DNA of 9,519 nucleotides from Bacteroidota bacterium (GCA_030624545.1 JAUXJX010000039.1:1-9519), one strand, 5' to 3'; counted from the stretch's first letter, positions 1 to 7,047 are shown. Translations and numbers: made by a program. The notes: generated by a model not told the origin, from the sequence alone.

Positions 1-208
1 GGCTAAGGCTTCCTTTCAATCGAATGGTGATCTGCCTGCCCAGGGTCAAATAGACAGCAATGGAAATGGTGGGTTTGAAGCAAAGGAATTCTCACACTCG
101 GGCATGATGGGAGATGCACCGAACTGCGATATCTGCGGTCATATTACGGTTCGGAACGGAAGCTGTTTTAAGTGTCTCAACTGCGGCGCCTCTTTGGGAT
201 GCTCTTAA
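1..208 (+). CDS. nrdJ: Vitamin B12-dependent ribonucleotide reductase, C-terminal end (partial)
   Basis: Only the last 68 codons are present, read from base 2 to the TAA at 206-208. The enzyme reduces ribonucleotides to deoxyribonucleotides in the cytoplasm using adenosylcobalamin. The visible part is a low-complexity Gly/Asn/Gln/Ser linker followed by the conserved cysteine-rich tail: M-M-G-D-A-P-N-C-D-I-C-G, then I-T-V-R-N-G-S-C-F-K-C, L-N-C-G and a terminal G-C-S. This tail with six cysteines and the ending close to TSMGCS is what I know from the long class II NrdJ proteins. In this family, C-terminal cysteines re-reduce the active site, and the C-x2-C pairs look like a small metal-binding ribbon. 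The catalytic barrel is outside the window. Its relation to the downstream genes is unclear: a 390-base gap separates it from gcvPB. The main alternative is another protein with the same zinc-ribbon tail, which I consider unlikely. Confidence 0.88.
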   Translation, partial: AKASFQSNGDLPAQGQIDSNGNGGFEAKEFSHSGMMGDAPNCDICGHITVRNGSCFKCLNCGASLGCS

Positions 209-242
209 GGCAATCGCTTAGTATTCAAGATCGTAAATCTCA

Positions 243-292
243 GGATATTGGTGCAAAATATCCAAGGATAGCTTATCGAAAAGTCCTTTCGA
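243..292. repeat. Two adjacent perfect hairpins downstream of nrdJ
   Basis: The first is GGATATT (243-249), a 7-base loop, then AATATCC (257-263), a perfect 7-bp stem. The second is TCGAAA (276-281), a 5-base loop, then TTTCGA (287-292), a perfect 6-bp stem. They begin 35 bases after the nrdJ stop, so they could stabilise or end that transcript. Neither stem is G+C rich and neither is followed by a T run, so a classical intrinsic terminator is not supported. Such short repeats can also arise by chance. Confidence 0.35.
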
Positions 293-511
293 GTTGAGAT
301 TGCTGCCCAGGGGTTGTTCGGTCCTGCTACCTCAGAAATGAACGATTTAATTCGTCTTTCCGCTAAACCCCGCCTTCCAATCGATACTCCGGTTGGCCAA
401 CTGTGCAGGACAGAACTAATCTGTAATAACCTCATTATTTTAAGCAAGTTAGTTCGTAAGAAAAACAGAAGGGGTGTATTAAATTGAACCGCTTGGAGGC
501 CCCAAAATAGT

Positions 512-538
512 TTGACATTCAATGAAAATTATTATAAC
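512..538 (+). promoter_or_regulatory. Possible sigma-70-type promoter for gcvPB and the cyclase gene
   Basis: A perfect TTGACA lies at 512-517 and a TATAAC hexamer (5 of 6 to consensus) at 533-538. The 15-base spacer is shorter than the preferred 17. The surroundings are strongly A+T rich and the gcvPB start lies about 60 bases downstream. This is a pattern match only. The short spacing keeps confidence low, and the organism's promoter preferences are unknown. Confidence 0.35.
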
Positions 539-598
539 CTTAAAATTTAGGTAATCATAAAATTTGTATCGGTTTCGCTTTCTAACTCGGAAACTCTA

Positions 599-2053
599 AT
601 GTCGGGAAAATTGATTTTTGAGCGCAGTTCGCCGGGGAGAAGGGGATTCACGCTTCCGCCACTCGGGGTTACGCGAAAAAAACTGCCCGATCTGATTCCC
701 GGTTCGTTTCTGCGAAAACACGAACCCGAATTGCCGGAGGTTGCTGAGAATGAAGTCATCCGTCATTTCGTCGCATTGTCGCGTTTAAATTATCACGTCG
801 ATAAGGGCTTCTATCCTCTCGGATCCTGCACGATGAAATATAATCCCAAAGTAAACGAGATGGTTGCGCGCCTTGACGGTTTTGCCGGCATTCATCCATT
901 CCAGGACGAAGAGGATGTTCAGGGTGCCCTTGAACTGATGTATTATTTGAGCGAGTATCTTTGCAAAATCTCAGGTATGAAGGCCGTGTCATTACAGCCC
1001 GCTGCTGGTGCCCAGGGCGAGCTTGCCGGACTGATGTTAATCCGGGCCTATCACGAAGAGCAGGGAAATCCGCGAAAAAAGGTCTTGCTTCCCGATTCCG
1101 CTCACGGCACCAATCCGGCAAGCGTTGCCATTTCAGGCTATAAGGTCGTTCCGGTTCGTTCCAATGACAAGGGTCTCATTGATTTGGCCGATTTGAAAAA
1201 CCTGCTTGACGATGACGTGGCCGCCTTGATGGTTACCAATCCTAATACGCTTGGTATTTTTGAGAGTGAGATCAAACAGGTTAAGAAAATGCTGGATGAC
1301 GTTGGAGCCCTGCTTTACATGGACGGCGCCAATTTGAACGCTCTTTTGGGCATCGTTCGACCCGGAGATATTGGCTTTGATGTGCTTCACATTAACTTGC
1401 ACAAAACGTTTTCTACACCCCACGGCGGGGGTGGACCGGGCGGTGGGCCGATTGCCGTATCTGACCGCCTGGAAGATTACCTGCCCGTGCCGAGAATCGA
1501 CAAAACCGATTCCGGCTTTTATTTTGACTACAATCGTCCGAAATCTATAGGTAAGGTAACAACCTTTTTTGGAAATTTTGCTGTGCTGGTACGGGCATTT
1601 ACCTACATCCGAATGCATGGAGACGAGGGGCTTAGGAAAATAAGCCGCAATGCGGTTTTGAATGCCAACTACTTATTGAAGAAGTTAGAGCCATATTATG
1701 AGTTGGCTTATCCCAGCACACCCATGCACGAAATTGTTCTTTCAGCCGATAAGCAAAAGAAACAGGGTGTCAAAGCCATTGATATTGCGAAGCGGTTGCT
1801 TGACTTGGGATTTCACGCGCCGACGATCTATTTCCCGCTTATCGTGCACGAAGCCATCATGATCGAGCCGACGGATACAGAATCCAAAGAAACACTTGAT
1901 GAATTCGTGCAGGCGATGATTCAAATCGCGCAAGAGGCGGAGAAAGACCCTGAGGGCGTTAAGCAGGCGCCGGTCTCAACTCCGGTGGGCCGTTTGGATG
2001 AGGCTGGGGCCGCTCGAAACTTAAAGGTGCGGTGGTCCCATTCTAACGAATGA
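599..2053 (+). CDS. gcvPB: Glycine dehydrogenase (decarboxylating) subunit 2, GcvPB
   Basis: This is the PLP-binding half of the P-protein of the glycine cleavage system. It decarboxylates glycine and passes the aminomethyl group to the lipoyl arm of the H-protein in the cytoplasm. At 484 residues it is close to the usual size of about 470-490 for the split form. Conserved landmarks are FYPLGSCTMKYNPK at residues 71-84, the AHGTNPASVAISGY block, the P-N-T-L-G-I-F-E segment, and HKTFSTPHGGGGPGGGP. K269 in that last block is the expected Schiff-base lysine. The C terminus has the family's TPVGRLDEAGAARN block. ATG 599 is the only start available, since an in-frame TAG lies at 548-550; the ribosome site is weak (GGA at 589-591). 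The partner subunit gcvPA and the genes gcvH and gcvT are not next to it, although the subunit needs GcvPA to work. Its stop overlaps the start of the next gene, suggesting co-translation. Confidence 0.96.
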   Translation: MSGKLIFERSSPGRRGFTLPPLGVTRKKLPDLIPGSFLRKHEPELPEVAENEVIRHFVALSRLNYHVDKGFYPLGSCTMKYNPKVNEMVARLDGFAGIHPFQDEEDVQGALELMYYLSEYLCKISGMKAVSLQPAAGAQGELAGLMLIRAYHEEQGNPRKKVLLPDSAHGTNPASVAISGYKVVPVRSNDKGLIDLADLKNLLDDDVAALMVTNPNTLGIFESEIKQVKKMLDDVGALLYMDGANLNALLGIVRPGDIGFDVLHINLHKTFSTPHGGGGPGGGPIAVSDRLEDYLPVPRIDKTDSGFYFDYNRPKSIGKVTTFFGNFAVLVRAFTYIRMHGDEGLRKISRNAVLNANYLLKKLEPYYELAYPSTPMHEIVLSADKQKKQGVKAIDIAKRLLDLGFHAPTIYFPLIVHEAIMIEPTDTESKETLDEFVQAMIQIAQEAEKDPEGVKQAPVSTPVGRLDEAGAARNLKVRWSHSNE

Positions 2054-3021
2054 AACGTAGTGTTATGAATATGGCAGAGAATTCTGGTAGAAACCCAAAA
2101 ATCCTGATCGTTGACGATATTCCGGTCAACGTAGAGTTACAGAAGACCTATCTACTCTCTGCGGGTTACTCTGTCGTTGTCGCAGGAGATGGGGAAAAGG
2201 CTATGGAGCTGGTTGCCGAGGAAAAACCCGACCTGGTCTTGCTTGACGTGATGATGCCCAAGCTGAATGGATTTGAGGTTTGTGAAAAGATCAAGTCGAA
2301 TCCTGCCACACGGTTCATCCCGGTTGTATTGGTCACAGCGCTGCAGGAGGTTGAGGACAAAGTTCGAGGAATCGAAGCCGGCGCCGACGATTTCATTTCG
2401 AAGCCTTTCAACAAGATGGAATTAATGGCGAGGGTAAAGTCGCTGCTCCGTATCAAGCTTCTGCACGATCAATTGGAAGAAAAAATCGTTCTACTGAATG
2501 AGGCTCGCGATCAATTGGAAAAGCTGGCCTCAACCGATGGATTGACCGGTCTTTATAACCATCGATATTTTAAGGAGCAATTGCGCCACGAGGTCGATCG
2601 GGCAACTCGCCACAATTCGCCCCTGTCCTTATTAATGATGGACATCGATTTTTTCAAATACTACAACGACCATCAGGGCCACCCGGCCGGCGATGAGGTT
2701 TTGCGTCAGATTGCCCAACTTATCCTAAAGAATCTTCGCAAGATTGACGTTGCAGCGAGATATGGAGGCGAAGAGTTCGCAGTGATCCTGCCGGAAACCG
2801 ACAGTGAATCCGCAGTCGTGGTTGCTGAGAAGATCCGAAGCTTCGTTCAACAAACAGGCTTTATCAAAGAGGAAAACCAACCAAATGGTTGTTTGACATT
2901 GAGCATCGGCATCGCAAACTTTCCGGAGGATACCCGGGAAGGCAGGGATCTGGTAAACATTGCGGATCGCAGGCTCTATAAGGCCAAGCAGGCAGGCAGA
3001 AATACCCTGGTATGTGATTGA
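2050..3021 (+). CDS. Response regulator with receiver and GGDEF domains (PleD-like diguanylate cyclase)
   Basis: A 323-residue cytoplasmic protein that should make cyclic di-GMP from two GTP when phosphorylated. The receiver domain spans about residues 16-135, with the acidic pair D22-D23, phosphoacceptor D66 (in LLDVMMP), T96 and K118-P119, all intact. A charged helical linker (about 138-160) leads to a GGDEF domain at about 160-323. The active-site motif is GGEEF at residues 239-243. An inhibitory RxxD site (R230 to D233) sits five residues before it, as in Caulobacter PleD, so product inhibition is expected. Unlike PleD it has one receiver, not two. The ATG at 2050 overlaps the gcvPB stop as ATGA. 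Alternative starts are ATG 2065 and 2071, which would remove only non-domain residues; none has a good ribosome site. No cognate kinase adjoins it directly; the next gene begins about 190 bases downstream and is a histidine kinase. Confidence 0.94.
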   Translation: MKRSVMNMAENSGRNPKILIVDDIPVNVELQKTYLLSAGYSVVVAGDGEKAMELVAEEKPDLVLLDVMMPKLNGFEVCEKIKSNPATRFIPVVLVTALQEVEDKVRGIEAGADDFISKPFNKMELMARVKSLLRIKLLHDQLEEKIVLLNEARDQLEKLASTDGLTGLYNHRYFKEQLRHEVDRATRHNSPLSLLMMDIDFFKYYNDHQGHPAGDEVLRQIAQLILKNLRKIDVAARYGGEEFAVILPETDSESAVVVAEKIRSFVQQTGFIKEENQPNGCLTLSIGIANFPEDTREGRDLVNIADRRLYKAKQAGRNTLVCD

Positions 3022-3039
3022 TTCGTACCAGCGTACGAG
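3022..3039. repeat. Short hairpin just after the cyclase stop codon
   Basis: TCGTAC (3023-3028), a CAGC tetraloop and GTACGA (3033-3038) form a perfect 6-bp stem, with a possible extra T-G pair (3022/3039). It starts one base after the stop codon. There is no T run behind it, so it is not a standard intrinsic terminator. It could still mark the transcript end or be a protein site. Confidence 0.35.
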
Positions 3040-3091
3040 GCAAGTCCAAATTTGTTTTGGCGGGCTGATTCCAAAATCTTATACCGTTCCA

Positions 3092-3120
3092 TTGAATTTA
3101 TCACTATCTTAATATATTAT
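3092..3120 (+). promoter_or_regulatory. Possible sigma-70-type promoter for the signalling operon
   Basis: TTGAAT (3092-3097, 4 of 6 to the -35 consensus) and TATTAT (3115-3120, 5 of 6 to the -10 consensus) are separated by the ideal 17 bases, in A+T-rich DNA. It lies in the only sizeable gap before the membrane kinase gene, about 90 bases upstream of its start. This is where a promoter for the tightly packed genes that follow would be expected. It remains a pattern match. Confidence 0.42.
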
Positions 3121-3142
3121 CATTCCAGGAGTTTTTTCTTTT

Positions 3143-3167
3143 TTGACCGAAGCGCACTAAGGGTCAA
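3143..3167. repeat. Inverted repeat TTGACC-N13-GGTCAA upstream of the membrane kinase
   Basis: Two perfect 6-base arms (3143-3148 and 3162-3167) flank a 13-base spacer and lie just downstream of the possible promoter. A 13-base run of T with one C (3132-3144) precedes and slightly overlaps the left arm. The arrangement could be an operator or a leader hairpin. The arms are short enough to be coincidental. Confidence 0.3.
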
Positions 3168-3207
3168 TATTGGAGCATAATTCCTTACGAAATCTTTGTC
3201 GGTGAGT

Positions 3208-5358
3208 ATGTTCATAATCCGCAAGAAATTGCTTTTTCGATTGCTCGTCATCACGCTCGTATCCTCTACCATTCCACTTCTGCTGGCTGGAATTTACGTC
3301 ATTACCAGCAGTAATCGTAGCCTGAGAACAAGTGCGACGGACCAGCTCTCAACACGAATTTTGCAGGTCGGAATCTTTATTCAAGAGAATTTGATTATAC
3401 CCACAACCAACCTCATCGATGAAATTGAAGCGCGGCCCTCCGCATCGATGCCGCAACTGCTCGCTCAATACCCCGAAATAGAGAGCGTTGTATTTTCCGT
3501 CTTCCAATTCAACAATGCCGAACCTTTCCTGATGACCGATATGCTGGGAACCACCTCAATTGCAATCTTTTCGGACAAGGTTAGGCAGAAGCTGGTATCG
3601 AATCTGACGGATAGCCCCAATTTGGGTGCTTTTACAGCCGGCTCGCCAGGTCCGGATTCTGCCATTTATTTGTTCGTCGTTAAGAACACTCCACAAAATA
3701 TTGCCATGGGAGCAGTCTTAAACCTCACAGACTTCTTGTCCGGTTTTTCTGATTTCACGCAGTCCCATGGTTGGTCTAATGAATTTGCGCTGATAGACTT
3801 TGCAGATAATCAATCCGTGCTTTTCACATCTGTTTCTGACGCCGGTGCGACCGTGCAGACATCGACGGTCAATGAGGCATTCGGCGCTCGGTCGGTCAAT
3901 CCCCTCGAATTGTTTGAACATGAAGAATCCGGTCGGGGAACGTCTCTGGCCATGTATTGGGATCTGCCGGGATTTGCGGAGTGGAGGATTGTGGCACAGG
4001 TTCCTCGAAGTGTGGTCTGGTTGCCGGTAAAGGAGATCTGGCAAAACTTTGCGGCTCTGTTGATTTTTGGGATTATGCTCACCTTAATGGGCACTATCTA
4101 CTATTGGAAGAAGATCACCAGGCCTTTGGAGCGTTTTGCCCGCAGCGCTACCGAAATAGCCCGCGGGGACTTTAATCAGAAAATTCAAGTCGACAGCGAC
4201 GATGAGATCGGTCGTTTGGCTCGCATATTCAATTATATGGTAATTGAGCTGCGCCGGCTGAACGAAATGAATCTGAATAAGATCATCACCGAGAAAGCCA
4301 AAACCCAAACCATCATAAAAAACATCGCCGACGGCGTAGTCGTGACCGACAACTTTGACCGAGTCGTCTCCATCAATTCGGCTGTGGAAGATTGGTTTAA
4401 GATTACGGAGCCAGACGTGAGAGAAAAGCCTGTCTCAATGGCTTTGGATGCGCCGGGCCTGATTGAGCTTCTAGAAGAAATCAAGAATGCCCAAATGGAA
4501 GGCACCCAGACCCGTGAATTAAGCTTGCTTCTTCCGGGTCAGAATAAGGAGAATGTTTTCCAGGCGAAGGCGGCGCGGATTGTCAGCCACGAAGAGAAGT
4601 TCGTCGGTGTAGTGACAGTGATGCGTGATATTACCCGCGAGAAAGAGATCGATAGAATGAAGAGCGAGTTGGTTTCCCTCGTGGCCCACGAGCTGCGGTC
4701 TCCTCTTGCTTCTATTTCGGGATTTGCGGAGATTTTGAGCAGCATCGGTGGAACGCAGGAGCAGATCGAAGAATATGCGAATATCATCAGGCAGGAAGCC
4801 GAGAGGCTCGCTGAGTTAGTAAGCAAATACCTCGATCTCACCAAGATGGAAGCAGGTCATATGGATTTCAGACTTGAGTCAATCCCCATAAGGGAGGTTT
4901 TTGATGGCATGCTCTATCTGGCGTCGGCACAGGGAGGAAAAAAGAATATCGAAATCGATCTCAACATTCTGAATGAGGACTGCGAAATTTACGCGGATGG
5001 AAAGATGATTTCGGAAGTCTTATTGAATCTACTGTCTAATGCGATCAAATACAGCCCGGCTGAGACCAGGGTTCGTGTTGATGTAGCTGAGAATTCCCGT
5101 GGGGTTAACATCACGGTTACGGACCAGGGATTCGGAATAGCAGAGGACCATCTGTCCCATATTTTTGACAAGTTTTATCGGATAAAAGATGATCCTCGTG
5201 TTGAGGACGAACGCGGGACAGGGCTTGGACTCTCGCTCGTAAAGGAAATTATTGAATTGCATGGAGGCTCAATAAAGGTGGAGAGCCGGATCAATCGCGG
5301 CACTAAATTCAAAATCTTACTGCCAAAGAAAAAGCCGGATCCAGTATGGAAGCCATGA
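3208..5358 (+). CDS. Membrane sensor histidine kinase (periplasmic sensor-HAMP-PAS-HisKA-HATPase)
   Basis: A 716-residue inner-membrane kinase if started at ATG 3208. TTG 3196 and GTG 3202 are in-frame alternatives adding four or two residues; an in-frame TAA at 3178 excludes anything longer, and no start has a clear ribosome site. A basic start and a first membrane helix (about residues 8-30) are followed by a periplasmic region of about 245 residues, the size of a double Cache sensor. The second helix is at about 280-303. A HAMP domain follows at about 303-356, then a PAS domain at about 364-475. The HisKA domain has H494 in VAHELRSPL. The ATPase domain has N611 (LLSNAIKYS), D639 in DQGFGI, and GTGLGL at 670-675. 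All catalytic boxes are intact. It should sense a periplasmic signal and autophosphorylate; the ligand cannot be read from sequence. It has no receiver of its own, so it must pass phosphate to another protein, perhaps encoded nearby. Confidence 0.94.
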   Translation: MFIIRKKLLFRLLVITLVSSTIPLLLAGIYVITSSNRSLRTSATDQLSTRILQVGIFIQENLIIPTTNLIDEIEARPSASMPQLLAQYPEIESVVFSVFQFNNAEPFLMTDMLGTTSIAIFSDKVRQKLVSNLTDSPNLGAFTAGSPGPDSAIYLFVVKNTPQNIAMGAVLNLTDFLSGFSDFTQSHGWSNEFALIDFADNQSVLFTSVSDAGATVQTSTVNEAFGARSVNPLELFEHEESGRGTSLAMYWDLPGFAEWRIVAQVPRSVVWLPVKEIWQNFAALLIFGIMLTLMGTIYYWKKITRPLERFARSATEIARGDFNQKIQVDSDDEIGRLARIFNYMVIELRRLNEMNLNKIITEKAKTQTIIKNIADGVVVTDNFDRVVSINSAVEDWFKITEPDVREKPVSMALDAPGLIELLEEIKNAQMEGTQTRELSLLLPGQNKENVFQAKAARIVSHEEKFVGVVTVMRDITREKEIDRMKSELVSLVAHELRSPLASISGFAEILSSIGGTQEQIEEYANIIRQEAERLAELVSKYLDLTKMEAGHMDFRLESIPIREVFDGMLYLASAQGGKKNIEIDLNILNEDCEIYADGKMISEVLLNLLSNAIKYSPAETRVRVDVAENSRGVNITVTDQGFGIAEDHLSHIFDKFYRIKDDPRVEDERGTGLGLSLVKEIIELHGGSIKVESRINRGTKFKILLPKKKPDPVWKP

Positions 5359-5390
5359 AAACGTCTCCGAGCGCTTTCGATTCCCTACTT

Positions 5391-5422
5391 TATTCGTTCG
5401 GCAATGATCGTTGGAACGAATA
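5391..5422 (+). promoter_or_regulatory. Strong hairpin in front of the interrupted receiver reading frame
   Basis: TATTCGTTC (5391-5399) and GAACGAATA (5414-5422) form a perfect 9-bp inverted repeat. Inside it, past a 2-base bulge (GG, 5400-5401), CAA (5402-5404) pairs with TTG (5411-5413), leaving a small loop. The stem ends 2 bases before ATG 5425. The only ribosome-binding-like bases for that ATG (GGAA, 5413-5416) lie inside the stem, so folding would hide them. There is no T run, so it is not a standard terminator. Possible roles are translational control, a protein-binding dyad, or an RNA processing site between the two kinase genes. The repeat is seen in the sequence; the role is inferred. 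Confidence 0.5.
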
Positions 5423-5424
5423 CC

Positions 5425-5478
5425 ATGCATGACACTCCCGTCATTTTAATTGTTGAGCCTTGTCTCAATCTGTTTTAA
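5425..5478 (+). pseudogene. Front end of a receiver domain, cut off by an in-frame TAA
   Basis: From ATG 5425 the frame reads M-H-D-T-P-V-I-L-I-V-E-P-C-L-N-L-F and then TAA (5476-5478). This is a typical first beta strand (PVILIVEP) and the beginning of helix 1 of a response-regulator receiver. The frame is the same as that of the kinase starting at 5506, and the codons between (W-L-K-A-P-I-R-R-H) continue the helix smoothly. From the E of IVEP to the aspartate in V-I-F-D is 46 residues, close to the 45 from D12 to D57 in CheY. So the two pieces together make one full receiver, broken by one codon that could have come from CAA or GAA by a single change. It may be a real nonsense mutation, an assembly or sequencing error, or a site of readthrough. 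Confidence 0.6.
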
Positions 5479-5505
5479 TGGCTAAAGGCCCCAATCCGCA
5501 GACAC

Positions 5506-7047
5506 GTGAGTTTGGCTAGAATTGTCCATACTGCAGTCACTGTGGAGTGTGCAAAGCTAATCGAAAATATTAGACCGGATCTGGTTATCTTCGATTGTTC
5601 CGACCCTGAGAATGGCTCTTTGGCAGTCTTGAAATCCGTTCATGAGACAAAACCTAATGTACAAATGCTGGCCGTTGTGGGACATGAGAATGAAAGCTTT
5701 GCGGTTGAGGCGTCTAAATTGGGAGTGGCCCGGTGTATTCTGAAATCACCGGATTATCTCCAGACCGTCCAAGATGCGGTAATCCAGCAGCTCGAGTCAA
5801 TTCGGCATAAATTTCAGACAACAGAACCACATAGCTATTATCGGGAACTCGTGGAAAACGCAAGCGAATGCATCTACCTCCTGGATGATGTGGGCCGCAT
5901 CCGATTGGTAAATCGTGCTGCAACCAGGCTGACTTCCTATGCCCAAAAGGAACTGGTTGGAAAACATTTTTCCGAGTTTTTTGCGAAGACCGAATACAAC
6001 AAGGCCTTGCGGAATTTTGAGCGGAGCAAGAGGCTTCGGCCTCCAACTCATTTCCGCACACACATCCTGACGAAGTCAAATGAGAGTATTCCAGTAGAGT
6101 TGAATGTCATTCCCGTTGAAAAAGATGGAACAAAGATCGGCTACCAGGGGATTGTTCGAGATATAAGAGAACAAGTTCAAGCTGAGAATGAAAGGGCACG
6201 GCGGAGCGAGGAAATTGAAAGAATGAATAAGGAGTTGGTGGACAAGAACGAAGAGCTGCTGGAGTTAAACAAAGTGAAAACCCAGTTCCTTTCTGCCGTC
6301 AGCCATGAGCTTCGCACTCCGTTGAATGCGATTCTGGGCTACGCGGAGCTGCTAGGGGAAGAGCTATATGGAAAATTGAACGAGGCGCAAACCAATGCCC
6401 TCGGAAACATCATAGATGGCGGCGACCACCTTTTGAAACTGATCAATGAGTTGTTGGATTTTTCCCGAATTCACAAAGGCAAATTCCGGCTCTATCGTGA
6501 ATCCCATTCTATGAGAGACATTGTCGAAGCTGCGGCCGCGACAATCCGGCCAGCCGTTGCGGAAAAGAAGCTCAATTTCATCGAGAGTTTGGAGAAAGAC
6601 TTACCTCTTCTCTTCATAGATGCCCAGAAGATTTATCAGGCCATGCTGAACCTCTTGAGTAATGCCATAAAATTCACCGACTCAGGTGAAGTTGAGCTAA
6701 GTGTCTATCGAAACGGAAACTTCCTCGAGTTTGCGGTTAGGGATACGGGTATTGGAATCGCTTCGGAAGATATGGACAGGATTTTTGAAGACTTCCATCA
6801 GGTTGATGGGAGCGTATCGAGAACCTACGGAGGAGCGGGCCTTGGATTAAGTTTGGCCAAGCACCTGATTCAACTGCACGGCGGTGAAATCTGGGTTCAG
6901 TCTTCCCTCGGCGAAGGGTCAACCTTCTGCTTTAACCTTCCAATGGACCAGAAAATCGATTCTGTCGATGATGAAACGGATCAAATACGGTGGAAAGCAG
7001 AGGTATCGGAGAGTTCGATGATTGATGCAAAAGAAATAATCGCATAA
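5506..7047 (+). CDS. Soluble PAS-containing histidine kinase with a truncated pseudo-receiver at its N terminus
   Basis: From GTG 5506 the product is 513 residues with no membrane helix. Residues 1-100 are the back part of a receiver: strand DLVIFD with D30 at the phosphoacceptor position, V-V-G-H in place of the usual Thr/Ser, and K80 in ILKSP. A PAS domain follows (about 112-222), then a coiled coil rich in Glu and Lys (about 222-262). HisKA has H267 in SHELRTPLNAILGY. The ATPase domain has N386 (LLSNAIKFTD), D413 in DTGIGIA, and GGAGLGLS from G442, where Ala replaces the usual Thr. The last 35 or so residues are an acidic, probably disordered tail. The start is uncertain: GTG 5506 has no ribosome site, TTG 5512 is an alternative, and the natural start may be ATG 5425 before the in-frame TAA. 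The kinase core looks active. It lies 13 bases before the next kinase gene. Confidence 0.9.
   Translation: MSLARIVHTAVTVECAKLIENIRPDLVIFDCSDPENGSLAVLKSVHETKPNVQMLAVVGHENESFAVEASKLGVARCILKSPDYLQTVQDAVIQQLESIRHKFQTTEPHSYYRELVENASECIYLLDDVGRIRLVNRAATRLTSYAQKELVGKHFSEFFAKTEYNKALRNFERSKRLRPPTHFRTHILTKSNESIPVELNVIPVEKDGTKIGYQGIVRDIREQVQAENERARRSEEIERMNKELVDKNEELLELNKVKTQFLSAVSHELRTPLNAILGYAELLGEELYGKLNEAQTNALGNIIDGGDHLLKLINELLDFSRIHKGKFRLYRESHSMRDIVEAAAATIRPAVAEKKLNFIESLEKDLPLLFIDAQKIYQAMLNLLSNAIKFTDSGEVELSVYRNGNFLEFAVRDTGIGIASEDMDRIFEDFHQVDGSVSRTYGGAGLGLSLAKHLIQLHGGEIWVQSSLGEGSTFCFNLPMDQKIDSVDDETDQIRWKAEVSESSMIDAKEIIA

Larger units (their letters stand above)
209..598. other. 390-base intergenic region, no convincing gene
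   Basis: No reading frame here carries a recognisable domain, codon pattern or start site. The longest open frame is on the minus strand (about 205-522, 105 codons). Its predicted protein is basic and low in recognisable motifs, so I do not call it a gene. The left part has two perfect hairpins (243-263 and 276-292). The middle has a 10-base palindrome GTTGGCCAAC at 392-401 and a small stem at 401-413 (CTGT/ACAG). The right end, from about 500, is very A+T rich and contains a possible promoter for gcvPB. The stretch could be a long 3' UTR plus promoter, a decayed gene, or an unrecognised small RNA; the sequence alone does not decide. Confidence 0.6.

Noticed and set aside
205..522. 105-codon open frame on the minus strand in the gap after nrdJ
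   Set aside because: It overlaps the nrdJ stop end to end, has no recognisable domain or ribosome site, and its composition looks like read-through of noncoding DNA.
3022..3195. An intrinsic terminator after the cyclase gene
   Set aside because: The hairpin at 3022-3039 lacks a following T run, and the T run at 3132-3144 lacks a G+C-rich stem before it.
5355..5432. A 25-codon frame starting at the ATGA overlap with the membrane kinase stop
   Set aside because: It has no similarity I recognise, no ribosome site, and overlaps the receiver frame; stop-start overlaps of this size arise by chance.
5359..5505. A sigma-54 (-24/-12) promoter between the first two kinase genes
   Set aside because: I looked for GG and GC dinucleotides at the required 12-base offset with TGGCAC/TTGC context; the closest case (GG at 5413, GC at 5427) has the wrong spacing.
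5478..5519. ATG overlapping the in-frame TAA (TAATG) as a restart site for the second kinase
   Set aside because: This ATG is in a different frame from the kinase and meets TAG after 13 codons, so it cannot restart the kinase.
6829..6849. GGAGLGL in place of GGTGLGL as a sign of an inactive kinase
   Set aside because: Ala at this place is seen in many active hybrid kinases, and all other catalytic boxes are intact.
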